64,000 nt of DNA from Agathobaculum desmolans ATCC 43058 (GTDB taxonomy: Bacteria > Bacillota > Clostridia > Oscillospirales > Butyricicoccaceae), in the NCBI RefSeq assembly GCF_000701665.1, contig NZ_JNJN01000009.1:1-64000 (forward strand). Reading direction: 5' to 3'. A program made the translations under genes and the position numbers. Positions 17,502 through 25,789 of this stretch are shown here, in pieces. Each line of letters begins with the position of its first letter. Within the stretch, counting starts at the first letter, position 1. The notes below the pieces were generated by a model that was not told the DNA's origin, did no database searches, and was given only the letters and a program-made list of their open reading frames with translations.

Positions 17502-19517
17502 TCAACTGAACGTATACGTCTGGGTGGTGCTGCTGCCATCCACGCTGACGGTCACCTCATGCTCTCCCGCCGTACCGGTCACCGAAATGGCAATGCTGCC
17601 CAAAGCAGTATCATGCGTTTCATCATGCTGCACCACGCCGTCTACCGAAATGACAACATGCGCCATATCCGTATTGCCCGGCAGCGTCACCGGAATGGTC
17701 GCACTGCCTTGTGCAGGTGCAGGCGGCTCGTTTCCGCCCGGCTCGTCACCGCTGTCCGGTTCCTCCGGCTTCGGCTGGCTCTTGCCCTTGGAAACCTGAA
17801 TATTGACCGCCGTGCCTTGCTCCGCCTTGGTATCCGCCGCAACGGACTGCCACACGACTGTACCGACCGCCGCAGAGTTCTCCACCGCATCGACCGAGCC
17901 GAGTACAAACCCGCGCTCCGTCAGCTTTTTCTCCGCCGCGCTCTGCGTCAGACCGATCAGCGAGGGAACGGCAGACTGTTTTTTCTCCTTCCCCTTGCTG
18001 AGGTATATGGTCAGCTTTGCACCCTTTTCCAGCTCCGCCCCGGCTTCGGGATCGGTGCGGATGACCTGACCTGCCTCCACATCATCGCTGAACTCCTCCA
18101 CGCTTTCCAGCACGATCCCGTGCGAATCCAGCGCAGCCTTAACATAATCCAGCGTCTTGCCCTTAAAATCAACGACCTTGTAGGTATCCTTCACATGGTC
18201 GCCGCCCGCCGATACAGTCACCGTAATGATGGTTCCCTTCACGGCTTTTTCCTCTTCCTCGGGCGTTTGCTCCAAAATTTCTCCCACCGGCCGATCGGAT
18301 TCCTTCCGCTCGTCCGCCTCCTTGATGGTGAACTGCCCGGTCAGCTCGGTATCCGCCATCACTTCATCGATATTGCGGCCGATCAGCGAAGGGATCACCA
18401 GTTTTTCCTCATTATTGCCGCCGGTAAACATCAAAATGCCGACCACCACCAGTGTGATCACCGCAACCACCGCTACGGCGATGCCCGCAGCCAGTCCGGG
18501 CCGCTCGGCCAGACGGTCGAAAAAGGTTTCCGGCTCGCGCACCTCCACCGCAGTTTCGCGGCGCGGTGCGGGCGCCCGCCCGCCATGCTCCTGCGCGGCT
18601 GTGCGCCGGGCTGCGCGCTGCACTTCACGGCCGATCACCTGCGTTTCGCCGCTTTCATCCGCTGCACCGGCATAATCAAAATGCGCCGCTGCATTGTTCT
18701 TCACGCGTTCCAGATCCGCGTACAGCTCTTCCGCCGAAGCATACCGCCGGCTGATATTGGCACACATGGCGTGCATCACGATCTCATCCAGACCCTGCGG
18801 AATACCGGGCAGCACCTCGCTGGGTGACAGCGGCACCGCATTCAGGTGCTGCATCACAACCTGCAGCGCGGTTTCCCCTTCAAAGGGCAGCTTGCCGGTC
18901 AGCATCTCATACAGCACCACGCCGAGGGAATAAATATCCGTGCGGTAATCAATCTTGCTGCCCTTCGCCTGTTCCGGCGAAATATAGTGCACCGAACCGA
19001 TGGCTTCCTGCACCACGCGGGTCTCCTGCGTGGTGGCGAAGGATGCAATGCCGAAATCGGTCAGCTTTGCGGTGCCGTCGCGCAGGATGATCACATTCTG
19101 CGGCTTAATGTCCTGATGGATGATACCGCGGGAGTGGGCGTGCACCAGCGCACGGCAGATCTGCTCTGCAAAGAACACCGCCTCCTGCCAGGAAAGGTGT
19201 CCCTTTTTCTGCAAATATTCCTTAAGGGTCACACCTTCGATCAGTTCCATCACGATATAATCCGTGCCGTTGTCGTTGCCGACATCGTAAACCGACACAA
19301 TATTATGGTGGCTGAGCTTTGCAACCGCCTGCGATTCGATCGAAAACCGTTTGCGGATCTCGGGATCGCGGGCGTATTCATCCTTCAGCACCTTAACGGC
19401 GACATACCGGTTGAGCACATGACAGCGCGCGCGGTAAACCACGGCCATGCCGCCCACGCCCACTACGTCGATGATCTCATACCGGCCGCCGAGCAACTTG
19501 CCGATATATTTATCCAT
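17502..19517 (-). CDS. prkC: Serine/threonine protein kinase with PASTA repeats (PrkC type)
   Basis: This 671-residue membrane kinase senses muropeptides or lipid II through external PASTA repeats. The kinase domain (about 12-270) has the glycine loop GVGGMAVVY, Lys42 in VAVKVLKDE, the catalytic loop HQDIKPQN (His134, Gln135, Asp136) and DFG at 154-156. The usual HRD arginine is replaced by glutamine. A linker leads to one transmembrane helix (about 347-368) followed by three PASTA repeats (about 375-580). A Ser/Pro/Glu-rich spacer and a final beta domain of about 65 residues follow. The phosphatase gene prpC overlaps in function and lies 7 nt upstream. Confidence 0.95.
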   Translation of the reverse strand: MDKYIGKLLGGRYEIIDVVGVGGMAVVYRARCHVLNRYVAVKVLKDEYARDPEIRKRFSIESQAVAKLSHHNIVSVYDVGNDNGTDYIVMELIEGVTLKEYLQKKGHLSWQEAVFFAEQICRALVHAHSRGIIHQDIKPQNVIILRDGTAKLTDFGIASFATTQETRVVQEAIGSVHYISPEQAKGSKIDYRTDIYSLGVVLYEMLTGKLPFEGETALQVVMQHLNAVPLSPSEVLPGIPQGLDEIVMHAMCANISRRYASAEELYADLERVKNNAAAHFDYAGAADESGETQVIGREVQRAARRTAAQEHGGRAPAPRRETAVEVREPETFFDRLAERPGLAAGIAVAVVAVITLVVVGILMFTGGNNEEKLVIPSLIGRNIDEVMADTELTGQFTIKEADERKESDRPVGEILEQTPEEEEKAVKGTIITVTVSAGGDHVKDTYKVVDFKGKTLDYVKAALDSHGIVLESVEEFSDDVEAGQVIRTDPEAGAELEKGAKLTIYLSKGKEKKQSAVPSLIGLTQSAAEKKLTERGFVLGSVDAVENSAAVGTVVWQSVAADTKAEQGTAVNIQVSKGKSQPKPEEPDSGDEPGGNEPPAPAQGSATIPVTLPGNTDMAHVVISVDGVVQHDETHDTALGSIAISVTGTAGEHEVTVSVDGSSTTQTYTFS

Positions 19518-19523
19518 TTGTGC

Positions 19524-20273
19524 TTATGCCTCCTCTTCGCCGCGGGTAAATAATGCGACCGTGATATTATCGCGGCCGCCGCCCTCAAGCGCGAGGGTAA
19601 GCAGCGCGCCGCCCGCCGCCGCAAGCGTCTGTGCAGACTGCAGCGTCTGCGCGATCCGATCATCCTCCACCATGCCGGTCAGACCGTCCGAGCAGAGCAG
19701 CAGCACCTCATGCGGGGCCAGCGTGGCCTCGAACAGGTCGCCCTCGACAAACGGCTCCACACCGACCGCGCGGGTGATCAGATTTTTCTGCGGATGCGTG
19801 CGCGCGTCCGCCTCGGTAATCCGCCCCTGCCGGCGCATCTCCTCCACATAGGAGTGATCCTCGGTAAGCTGGTGCAGACGCGTGCCGTCAAACAGATAGG
19901 CACGGCTGTCGCCCACATTCAAAATGGTGGCCCGGCCACCCTGTACCAGCGCCGCCACCAACGTAGTGCCCATACCGCGGAATTCCGGCTGCCGGCCGGC
20001 CAGTGTGAACACGGTGTCATTTGCCTCATGCAGGGCGCGTGTCAGCCGTTCCTGCCGGGTCGTTTCGTCCAGTGCGTCCTGCAGCGCTGGCTTTACCGAT
20101 GCGGCAAATGCCTGCGCAGCAAAGCGGCTGGCCACATTGCCCGCGTTTGCGCCGCCCATGCCGTCGCACACGACCAGAAGCGCCGTGTTGTGCTGCTCCT
20201 CCACCTCGATCTGATATACATCCTGATTGGTCGGACGCACGCGCCCCTTATCTGTCAGACCGAACCATTCCAT
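19524..20273 (-). CDS. prpC: PP2C-family protein phosphatase (PrpC/Stp)
   Basis: This 249-residue metal-dependent Ser/Thr phosphatase reverses phosphorylation by PrkC. The PP2C motifs are complete: RPTNQD near the N-terminus, VVCDGMGGANAG with two metal-binding aspartates, TTLVAALV, NVGDSRAYLF, TEDHSYVEEM, LLLCSDGLTGMV and GGRDNITVAL at the end. The start was set at 20273, where GGGAGGTG precedes ATG; the open frame reaching 20354 adds 27 residues with no homology. The prpC-prkC-rsgA order is the Firmicute standard. Between it and rlmN lie about 170 bp in which I see no gene. Confidence 0.95.
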   Translation of the reverse strand: MEWFGLTDKGRVRPTNQDVYQIEVEEQHNTALLVVCDGMGGANAGNVASRFAAQAFAASVKPALQDALDETTRQERLTRALHEANDTVFTLAGRQPEFRGMGTTLVAALVQGGRATILNVGDSRAYLFDGTRLHQLTEDHSYVEEMRRQGRITEADARTHPQKNLITRAVGVEPFVEGDLFEATLAPHEVLLLCSDGLTGMVEDDRIAQTLQSAQTLAAAGGALLTLALEGGGRDNITVALFTRGEEEA

Positions 20274-20441
20274 AGAAACACCTCCCAAGTCGTTCCCTCC
20301 GGCTCCATCCCCCCCGCCGCTGCACCGCAGCGGGCAGCACGGGATGTATCTCAAACCAGAGGCAGCAAAATCAGGCGCCGCCGCCCGACTTTTGGCAGAA
20401 ACGGCTGTGCCGTTCTCCCATATGATCTCACCGCCGTGCGG

Positions 20442-21470
20442 TCACTGCCGCTGCAGCTCTCTGCGCCGCAGCTGGCCGCAGGCCGCATCGATATCCGGCC
20501 CCAGACGGCGGCGTACCGTGGCCGTGATGCCGCGCTTTTCCAGCGCCTGCTGGAAGCGGCGCACCGCCTCGGGACGGGACGGGCGCAGCGGGCTTTCCTC
20601 CACTTCATTCAGCGGAATCAGGTTGACGTGCCCCGGCCGCCCGCGCAGCAGCTTTGCCAGCTTTTCCGCCTGCCACGGGCGGTCGGTCTTGCCGTCCGCC
20701 ATCATGTACTCGTAAGAAATACGCCGGCCGGTCGTATCAAAATAATACCGGCAGGCCTGCATCAGCCGTTCGATCGAATACGCATCGTTGACCGGCATGA
20801 TCGAGGAGCGTGTTTCATCGTCCGGCGCGTGCAGCGATACGGACAGGGTGATCTGCAATTTCTCCCCTGCTAACCTCTCTATTTTATCAGCAATTCCACT
20901 GGTTGACAAGGAAATATGACGCTGGCCAATATTGATTCCCTCCGGGCAGCTGACCAAATGCAGAAATTTCAGCACATTATCGTAATTATCGAGCGGTTCC
21001 CCCGTGCCCATCAGCACAATATTGGAAACCTTCTCGCCGCTGTCCTTCTGCATGAACAGAATCTCGTCGAGGATCTCACCGGCGGACAGGTGGCGCTTCA
21101 GACCGTTCTGTCCGGATGCACAGAATTTGCAGCCCATGCGGCAGCCCACCTGCGTGGATACACACACCGACACCCCATGTTCATAATGCATCAAAACCGA
21201 CTCCACGCAGTCTCCGTCCCGCATCCGCCACAGGTATTTTACCGTGCCGTCCACCTGGGATACCTGCCGCCGCACCACCTGCGGCACGGTCAGCACAAAG
21301 CGCTCCGCCAGCTTGGCGCGCAGCGCTTTGGACAGGTTGGACATCTCTTCAAAGGACTCCACCCCTTCGTGGAGCCATTTGAAGATCTGTCCCGCACGGA
21401 AGGGCTTTTCGCCCATTTCCGTCATTTCCTGTTTCAGCTCCTGTATGGTCAGCGATTTGATTTCGATCAT
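20442..21470 (-). CDS. rlmN: Dual-specificity 23S rRNA/tRNA adenine C2-methyltransferase RlmN
   Basis: This 342-residue radical SAM enzyme methylates C2 of A2503 in 23S rRNA and A37 in some tRNAs. The [4Fe-4S] cluster cysteines are Cys110, Cys114 and Cys117 in VGCRMGCKFCASG. The family-specific stretches FRAGQIFKWLHE, NIVLMGTGEPLDNYDN and LSTSGIADKIERL are present. The C-terminal catalytic cysteine is expected in the VRRRLGPDIDAACGQLRR stretch. Length is normal. It is a member of the conserved run from priA to thiN. Confidence 0.95.
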   Translation of the reverse strand: MIEIKSLTIQELKQEMTEMGEKPFRAGQIFKWLHEGVESFEEMSNLSKALRAKLAERFVLTVPQVVRRQVSQVDGTVKYLWRMRDGDCVESVLMHYEHGVSVCVSTQVGCRMGCKFCASGQNGLKRHLSAGEILDEILFMQKDSGEKVSNIVLMGTGEPLDNYDNVLKFLHLVSCPEGINIGQRHISLSTSGIADKIERLAGEKLQITLSVSLHAPDDETRSSIMPVNDAYSIERLMQACRYYFDTTGRRISYEYMMADGKTDRPWQAEKLAKLLRGRPGHVNLIPLNEVEESPLRPSRPEAVRRFQQALEKRGITATVRRRLGPDIDAACGQLRRRELQRQ

Positions 21471-21530
21471 GCCGTTCTCCCTTTTCTTCCGATTGCCGTC
21501 GCCCGCCCGCCTGCTGCACCGGCAGAGCAG

Positions 21531-22880
21531 TTATGCCCGCCGGTGCAGTTTTGCAATAAAAAATCCGTCCGTATCGTGCAGCGGCGGCAACAGCGTCACC
21601 ATGCCGTCCTCCCGTGCGCCGCATACCGGATGCGACCACGGCGCAGCCGCAAAATCCGTATGTTCCGCCAAAAACGCACGCACCACATCCTCATTTTCCC
21701 GCTGCAAAATCGTACAGGTAGAATACACCAGCGTGCCGCCCGGGCGGACATACTGCGCGCAGTTGCGCAGGATCTTCGCCTGCAGCGCCGACAGATTTTC
21801 CAGCTCCGCCGGGTTCTTATAGCGGATCTCGGGCTTTTTGCGGATGATGCCCAGTCCGGAGCAGGGCACATCGCACAGTACCACATCTGCCTGCTGCACC
21901 CACTCTGCACGGGATGCAGCCGCGTCCTGCAAGACCGTCTGCACATTGGACAGCCCCATCCGGTCGGCTCCCGCGCGGATGCGTTCCAGCTTGTGCGCGT
22001 AAATATCGCAGGACAGCACCTGCCCCTCGCCCCGCATCCGCTCGGCCATGGCAAAGCTTTTGCCGCCCGGTGCCGCGCAGCAGTCCAACACCCGATCGCC
22101 GGGATGGGGATCGGCTGCCGCGGCAGCCAGTGCGCTTGCCGCGTCCTGCACGGTCACGCGTCCTGCCGCAAATGCAGGCAGCGCCGCCACGTCCCCGCCG
22201 CTGCACAGCAGAATCTCCGCAAACGCGCGGTGCGGCGCAACGGTCAGCCCTGCGGCCTCCAGCTCCTGCGCCGCCTGTTCCGGCGTGGTGCGCAGCGTGT
22301 TGACGCGCACGGATACCGGTGTATCCGCATTATCCGCCCGACAGATACGCTCGGCCATTTTTCGCCCGAACTGCTTTGACCACAGGCGCACCAGCCATTC
22401 CGGATGGCTGTAACGCAGTGCGTAGTAACTTTCCTTATCCGGACAGTCGAGCGCGGGCAGCGCATCCTCCTGCACGGCCTGTGCCGCCCGGCGCAGCACC
22501 GCGTTGACAAAGGACACCGTCCGGTCGTTGGCATGGCAGTGCCGCCGCACCAGCGCCACGGTTTCATCCACTGCCGCATGGGCGGGGATCTTATCGAGCA
22601 GGATCAGCTGATACAGCCCCATCCGCAGGCAGATCAGTACCCGCGGCGCAATTTTCCCCAGCCGCACGCTGGAAAACCGGCGCAGATACCAATCCAGCAG
22701 CATCTGGTTTTGCACCGTGCCGTACACCAGCCGGGAAGCCAGTGCCGCATCGCGGCCGGTCAGCCCGGCACGCGCCAGATAGTGATGCAGTGCACCGTCC
22801 GACCATGCGGCTTCCTCCGTCATGGAAAACAGGGTGAATGCCGCAGCTTCCCGCGGTGTGCGCGGTCGTTTCTCAATCAT
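21531..22880 (-). CDS. rsmB: 16S rRNA (cytosine967-C5)-methyltransferase RsmB
   Basis: This 449-residue protein has an N-terminal NusB-like RNA-binding domain (about 8-140) and a C-terminal Rossmann methyltransferase. SAM-binding motif I is VLDCCAAPGGKSFAMAE. The two catalytic cysteines of m5C enzymes are in DVPCSGLG and YSTCTI, and the family stretch IRKKPEIRYKN lies between. It methylates C967 of 16S rRNA. It overlaps the upstream metallopeptidase gene by 8 nt and precedes rlmN by 60 nt, both consistent with a common transcript. Confidence 0.95.
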   Translation of the reverse strand: MIEKRPRTPREAAAFTLFSMTEEAAWSDGALHHYLARAGLTGRDAALASRLVYGTVQNQMLLDWYLRRFSSVRLGKIAPRVLICLRMGLYQLILLDKIPAHAAVDETVALVRRHCHANDRTVSFVNAVLRRAAQAVQEDALPALDCPDKESYYALRYSHPEWLVRLWSKQFGRKMAERICRADNADTPVSVRVNTLRTTPEQAAQELEAAGLTVAPHRAFAEILLCSGGDVAALPAFAAGRVTVQDAASALAAAAADPHPGDRVLDCCAAPGGKSFAMAERMRGEGQVLSCDIYAHKLERIRAGADRMGLSNVQTVLQDAAASRAEWVQQADVVLCDVPCSGLGIIRKKPEIRYKNPAELENLSALQAKILRNCAQYVRPGGTLVYSTCTILQRENEDVVRAFLAEHTDFAAAPWSHPVCGAREDGMVTLLPPLHDTDGFFIAKLHRRA

Positions 22881-23580
22881 CGCGGTTCCGTCCTCCGAAG
22901 ATCAGCAGCACACGCAGCAGCTGCGCGAGCGATACCGCCAGAGCGGCCACATAGGTCATTGCCGCAGCGGTCAGCGTTTTTTTCGCCATGGGGTACTCCT
23001 CATCGGTCAGCAGACCGCCCTGCTCGATCGCGGTCAGCGCACGGTTAGAGGCGTTGACCTCGACCGGCAGCGTGATCAGCTGGAACACGGTGGACAGAGA
23101 AAACGCCAGAATACCGATATCGAGCAGCATACCCGAATTGAGCACCAGGCCGAGCACCAGCAGCGGCAGCGCCGCCGACGAGCCGATCTGCGTGACCGGG
23201 ATAATCGCCGCACGCAGCTTAATGGGGAAATACCCCTGCGCATACTGCACCGCGTGCCCCGCCTCGTGCGCCGCTACGCCGATCGATGCCACCGAGGTGG
23301 AAGAATACACCGCGTTCGACAGGCGGATGGTATTGGTGCGCGGGTCAAAATGGTCATTCAGCTTGCCGGCCACCCATTCGATGCGCACGCCGGTCACACC
23401 GTTCTGACGCAGCACCGCTTCCGCCGCCTGTGCGCCAGTCAGTCCGCGGCGGTTCATCACCTGCGCATACCGGTTGAATGTGCTTTTCACCTTGCCTTGC
23501 GCCCAAAACGCAAGAAACAGACAGGGCACGACCAGCACGATATAGTACATATCGATTCCATAGTAACCGAAATAAGGCAT
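22873..23580 (-). CDS. Membrane zinc metallopeptidase (YugP family)
   Basis: This 235-residue membrane protein has the zincin motif HEAGHAVQ at about 107-114 and four to five hydrophobic helices (about 7-26, 130-150, 155-175 and 210-228). The stretch NRRGLTGAQAAEAVLRQNGV followed by DPRTNTIRLSNAVYSSTSVASIGVAAHEAGH is diagnostic for the YugP (Zn_peptidase_2) family. Its substrates are unknown. In Bacillus yugP lies elsewhere; here it is inserted between fmt and rsmB in the otherwise standard block, an arrangement shared by several Clostridia to my knowledge. Confidence 0.88.
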   Translation of the reverse strand: MPYFGYYGIDMYYIVLVVPCLFLAFWAQGKVKSTFNRYAQVMNRRGLTGAQAAEAVLRQNGVTGVRIEWVAGKLNDHFDPRTNTIRLSNAVYSSTSVASIGVAAHEAGHAVQYAQGYFPIKLRAAIIPVTQIGSSAALPLLVLGLVLNSGMLLDIGILAFSLSTVFQLITLPVEVNASNRALTAIEQGGLLTDEEYPMAKKTLTAAAMTYVAALAVSLAQLLRVLLIFGGRNRDD

Positions 23581-23591
23581 GATACGCTCCT

Positions 23592-24515
23592 TTATTCACC
23601 CAAAACAGTTTGTTTTTCCACGCTATGTCCCCGCAGGAAATCCGTGTCCCGCATCCGCTTGCCGCCGACAAGCTGAATCTCGCACAGGCGCAGCGCACCC
23701 GTGCCGCAGGCGACCAACAGACCCTTTTTCGGATCGCTTTCCAGCACTGCACCCGCCGCGCCGCTGCCGGAAACCACCTCCGCCGCGAACACCTTGAGCC
23801 GCGCGCCGTCCAGCGTAGTCAGCGCGACCGGCCACGGGTTCAGCCCACGGATCAGGCAGTCGATCTCGCGGGCAGACTTCGACCAGTCGATCACCGCCAT
23901 CTGCTTATCCAGCATATGGGCATAGCAGCTCTGCGCTTCCTCCTGCGGCTGCGGCACGATGGTATCAAGCTGTGCCAGCGTTTCCACCAGAAGCGCTGCA
24001 CCCGCCGCCGCCAGCCGGTCGAACAGCTCGCCCGCTGTCTCCCGTGCGCCGATGGGGGTTTCGTATTTGAGCAGCATATCGCCCGTATCCAGCCCCTCAG
24101 CCATCTGCATGGTGGTCACGCCCGCCACCGGGTCGCCCGCGATAACCGCCCACTGGATAGGCGCCGCCCCGCGCCAGCGCGGCAGCAGCGAACCGTGCAC
24201 ATTGATGCAGCCGCGCGGCGGGATCTCCAGCACAGCCCGGGGCAGCAGCTTGCCGTATGCCGCCACAATGATCGCCTCAGGTGCAAGACCGCGCAGGCGC
24301 GCCTGCTCCTCTTCACTTTTCAGGGTGCCGGGCTGATACACCGGAATATCGTGCCGCAGCGCCAACTCCTTGACCGGCGGCGCTGTCAGTATCTGCTTGC
24401 GTCCCTGCGGCTTATCCGGCTGGGTGTATACCGCCGCAATCTCATGCCCCGCATCCAGCAGCGCCTGCAGGCTTGGCACGGCAAAATCCGGCGTGCCCAT
24501 AAATACCAGTCTCAT
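23592..24515 (-). CDS. fmt: Methionyl-tRNA formyltransferase
   Basis: This 307-residue enzyme formylates Met on the initiator tRNA (encoded at 758-833) using 10-formyl-THF. The N-terminal domain opens MRLVFMGTPDFAVPSLQALL. It has the catalytic Asn-His-Asp set in INVHGSLLPRWRGAAPIQ and GVTTMQMAEGLDTGDML, followed by the C-terminal tRNA-binding OB domain (RGLNPWPVALTTLDGARLKVF). The length is usual. It overlaps the stop of def by 4 nt, the coupling found in most bacteria. Confidence 0.96.
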   Translation of the reverse strand: MRLVFMGTPDFAVPSLQALLDAGHEIAAVYTQPDKPQGRKQILTAPPVKELALRHDIPVYQPGTLKSEEEQARLRGLAPEAIIVAAYGKLLPRAVLEIPPRGCINVHGSLLPRWRGAAPIQWAVIAGDPVAGVTTMQMAEGLDTGDMLLKYETPIGARETAGELFDRLAAAGAALLVETLAQLDTIVPQPQEEAQSCYAHMLDKQMAVIDWSKSAREIDCLIRGLNPWPVALTTLDGARLKVFAAEVVSGSGAAGAVLESDPKKGLLVACGTGALRLCEIQLVGGKRMRDTDFLRGHSVEKQTVLGE

Positions 24516-25012
24516 TCCGCGTCGTCTCCGTCCTCTGCCTGCATCTGCTCCACGTCCACATACTCCTCTACCTTTTCAGTAAACAGATGGCCGTCCAGAT
24601 GCTCGGTCTCATGGCAGAAGCACTGCGCCACAATGCCCTCGCCCTCCCGCTCGAACCAGTTGCCGTTCCGATCCTGTGCGCGGATCTTTGCCCATGTCGG
24701 ACGGGTGACGTAGCCGTACACACCCGGCACGGACAGACAGCCCTCGACCACACGATCCTCGCCGCGCTGCTCGATCACTTCCGGATTGACCAGCTCGACC
24801 ATTTCCTCCGGCTCGGTGTTGACATCCAGTAAAACAACCACGCGGCGCAGGATGCCCACCTGCGGCGCCGCCAGACCGACGCCGCCCGAATGCTCCAGCG
24901 TTTCCCGCATATCATCGATCAGCGTATGCAGGCGGCCGTCGAACTTTTCCACCTTGCGGCTGCGTCTCAGCAGCTGCTCGTCACCCTGCGTTAAAATTTT
25001 GCGAAGTGCCAT
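24512..25012 (-). CDS. def: Peptide deformylase
   Basis: This 166-residue metalloenzyme removes the formyl group from nascent proteins. All three motifs are present: GVGLAAPQVG (residues about 45-54), EGCLSVPG with the metal-binding cysteine, and HETEHLDG with two histidines and the catalytic Glu (the usual form is HEIDHLNG). The acidic C-terminal tail (VEEYVDVEQMQAEDGDDAE) is longer than in E. coli. It overlaps fmt by 4 nt and begins 4 nt after the GNAT gene stop. Confidence 0.96.
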   Translation of the reverse strand: MALRKILTQGDEQLLRRSRKVEKFDGRLHTLIDDMRETLEHSGGVGLAAPQVGILRRVVVLLDVNTEPEEMVELVNPEVIEQRGEDRVVEGCLSVPGVYGYVTRPTWAKIRAQDRNGNWFEREGEGIVAQCFCHETEHLDGHLFTEKVEEYVDVEQMQAEDGDDAE

Positions 25013-25015
25013 GGT

Positions 25016-25618
25016 TCATTCCTCCATATTTATCATTTCCGTATAGGTTTGCAGACATTCTTCGATCTCCCGCGGCGGCAGTGCGCCGAAAGGCACGATC
25101 GGCTGCGGCGCCTGTGCACCGCCGAGCATTTTTTCAAACCAGCCCACATCGTGCCACCTGCCATGCTTCCAGCCCGAACGATGCCACACCCCCGCCGGCA
25201 CAAAGCCCAGCGCGGTATGTAGCCGCTCACTGGCAGCATTGGGCAGCGTAACGCAGCCGTACAGCCGCCACACCCCCTGCCGTTCCAGCAGGTCGATCAG
25301 GCAGCGGTAAAGCACGCCTCCCGCGCCCTGTCCCTGCACGGCGGGCGACAGATAAACCGACAGCTCCGCGTCCCAGTCAAAGGCCGCGCGCTCCCGCAAA
25401 CGGTGCGCATAGGCGTAGCCTTGCGGCACGCCGTCCCTCTCCAGCACCAGATACGGGTAAACCGCCGCCGTTTCTGCGATCCGACCGGCAAATTCCGCCG
25501 CCGGCGGCACGGTATATTCAAAGGTCACCGCTGTATCCCGTATATACGGCGCGTAGATATCCAGCAGTGCCGCCGCATCACCCACTGCCGCCTTACGTAT
25601 GGCACACTGTCCTTTCAT
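25016..25618 (-). CDS. GNAT-family N-acetyltransferase, phosphinothricin-acetyltransferase-like
   Basis: This 200-residue GNAT protein has N-terminal IRKAAVGDAAALLDIYAPYI, TVTFEYT-like TAVTFEYTVP, the acetyl-CoA loop SPAVQGQGAGGVLYRCLI and the C-terminal ERLHTALGFVPAGVWHRSGWKHGRWHDVGWFEK. The last part, with its His/Trp pattern, is diagnostic for the PAT/YncA group that acetylates phosphinothricin, methionine sulfone or related small amines. A true role in resistance is not implied. The start at 25618 has GGAGG 7 nt ahead. It is inserted between priA and def, which are adjacent in Bacillus. Confidence 0.85.
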   Translation of the reverse strand: MKGQCAIRKAAVGDAAALLDIYAPYIRDTAVTFEYTVPPAAEFAGRIAETAAVYPYLVLERDGVPQGYAYAHRLRERAAFDWDAELSVYLSPAVQGQGAGGVLYRCLIDLLERQGVWRLYGCVTLPNAASERLHTALGFVPAGVWHRSGWKHGRWHDVGWFEKMLGGAQAPQPIVPFGALPPREIEECLQTYTEMINMEE

Positions 25619-25751
25619 ATTGTATCCTCCGCGCCCCAGCGCGCATTTCATAGGAAATTGCGGCATACCGTAATTTCCATCAAAAGTCAGGACATACGCC
25701 TGCCTTTTGATACCCCGACCCAGCCGCCTTGGGCGGCATCCGGGGGTAGCA

Positions 25752-25779
25752 GGACGCGGTTTCTGCCGGAACCGCGTCC
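25752..25779. other. Hairpin between priA and the GNAT gene
   Basis: Arms GGACGCGGTT/AACCGCGTCC in the 171-bp gap. It lacks a T-tract on the minus strand, so it is more likely an RNA processing or pausing structure than a terminator. Confidence 0.35.
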
Positions 25780-25789
25780 CGTAATACGT

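Noticed and set aside
17502-17539. ATG at 17539 as rsgA start
   Set aside because: It overlaps prkC by 38 nt and adds an unmatched basic tail; TTG 17485 has a good RBS and gives the family length.
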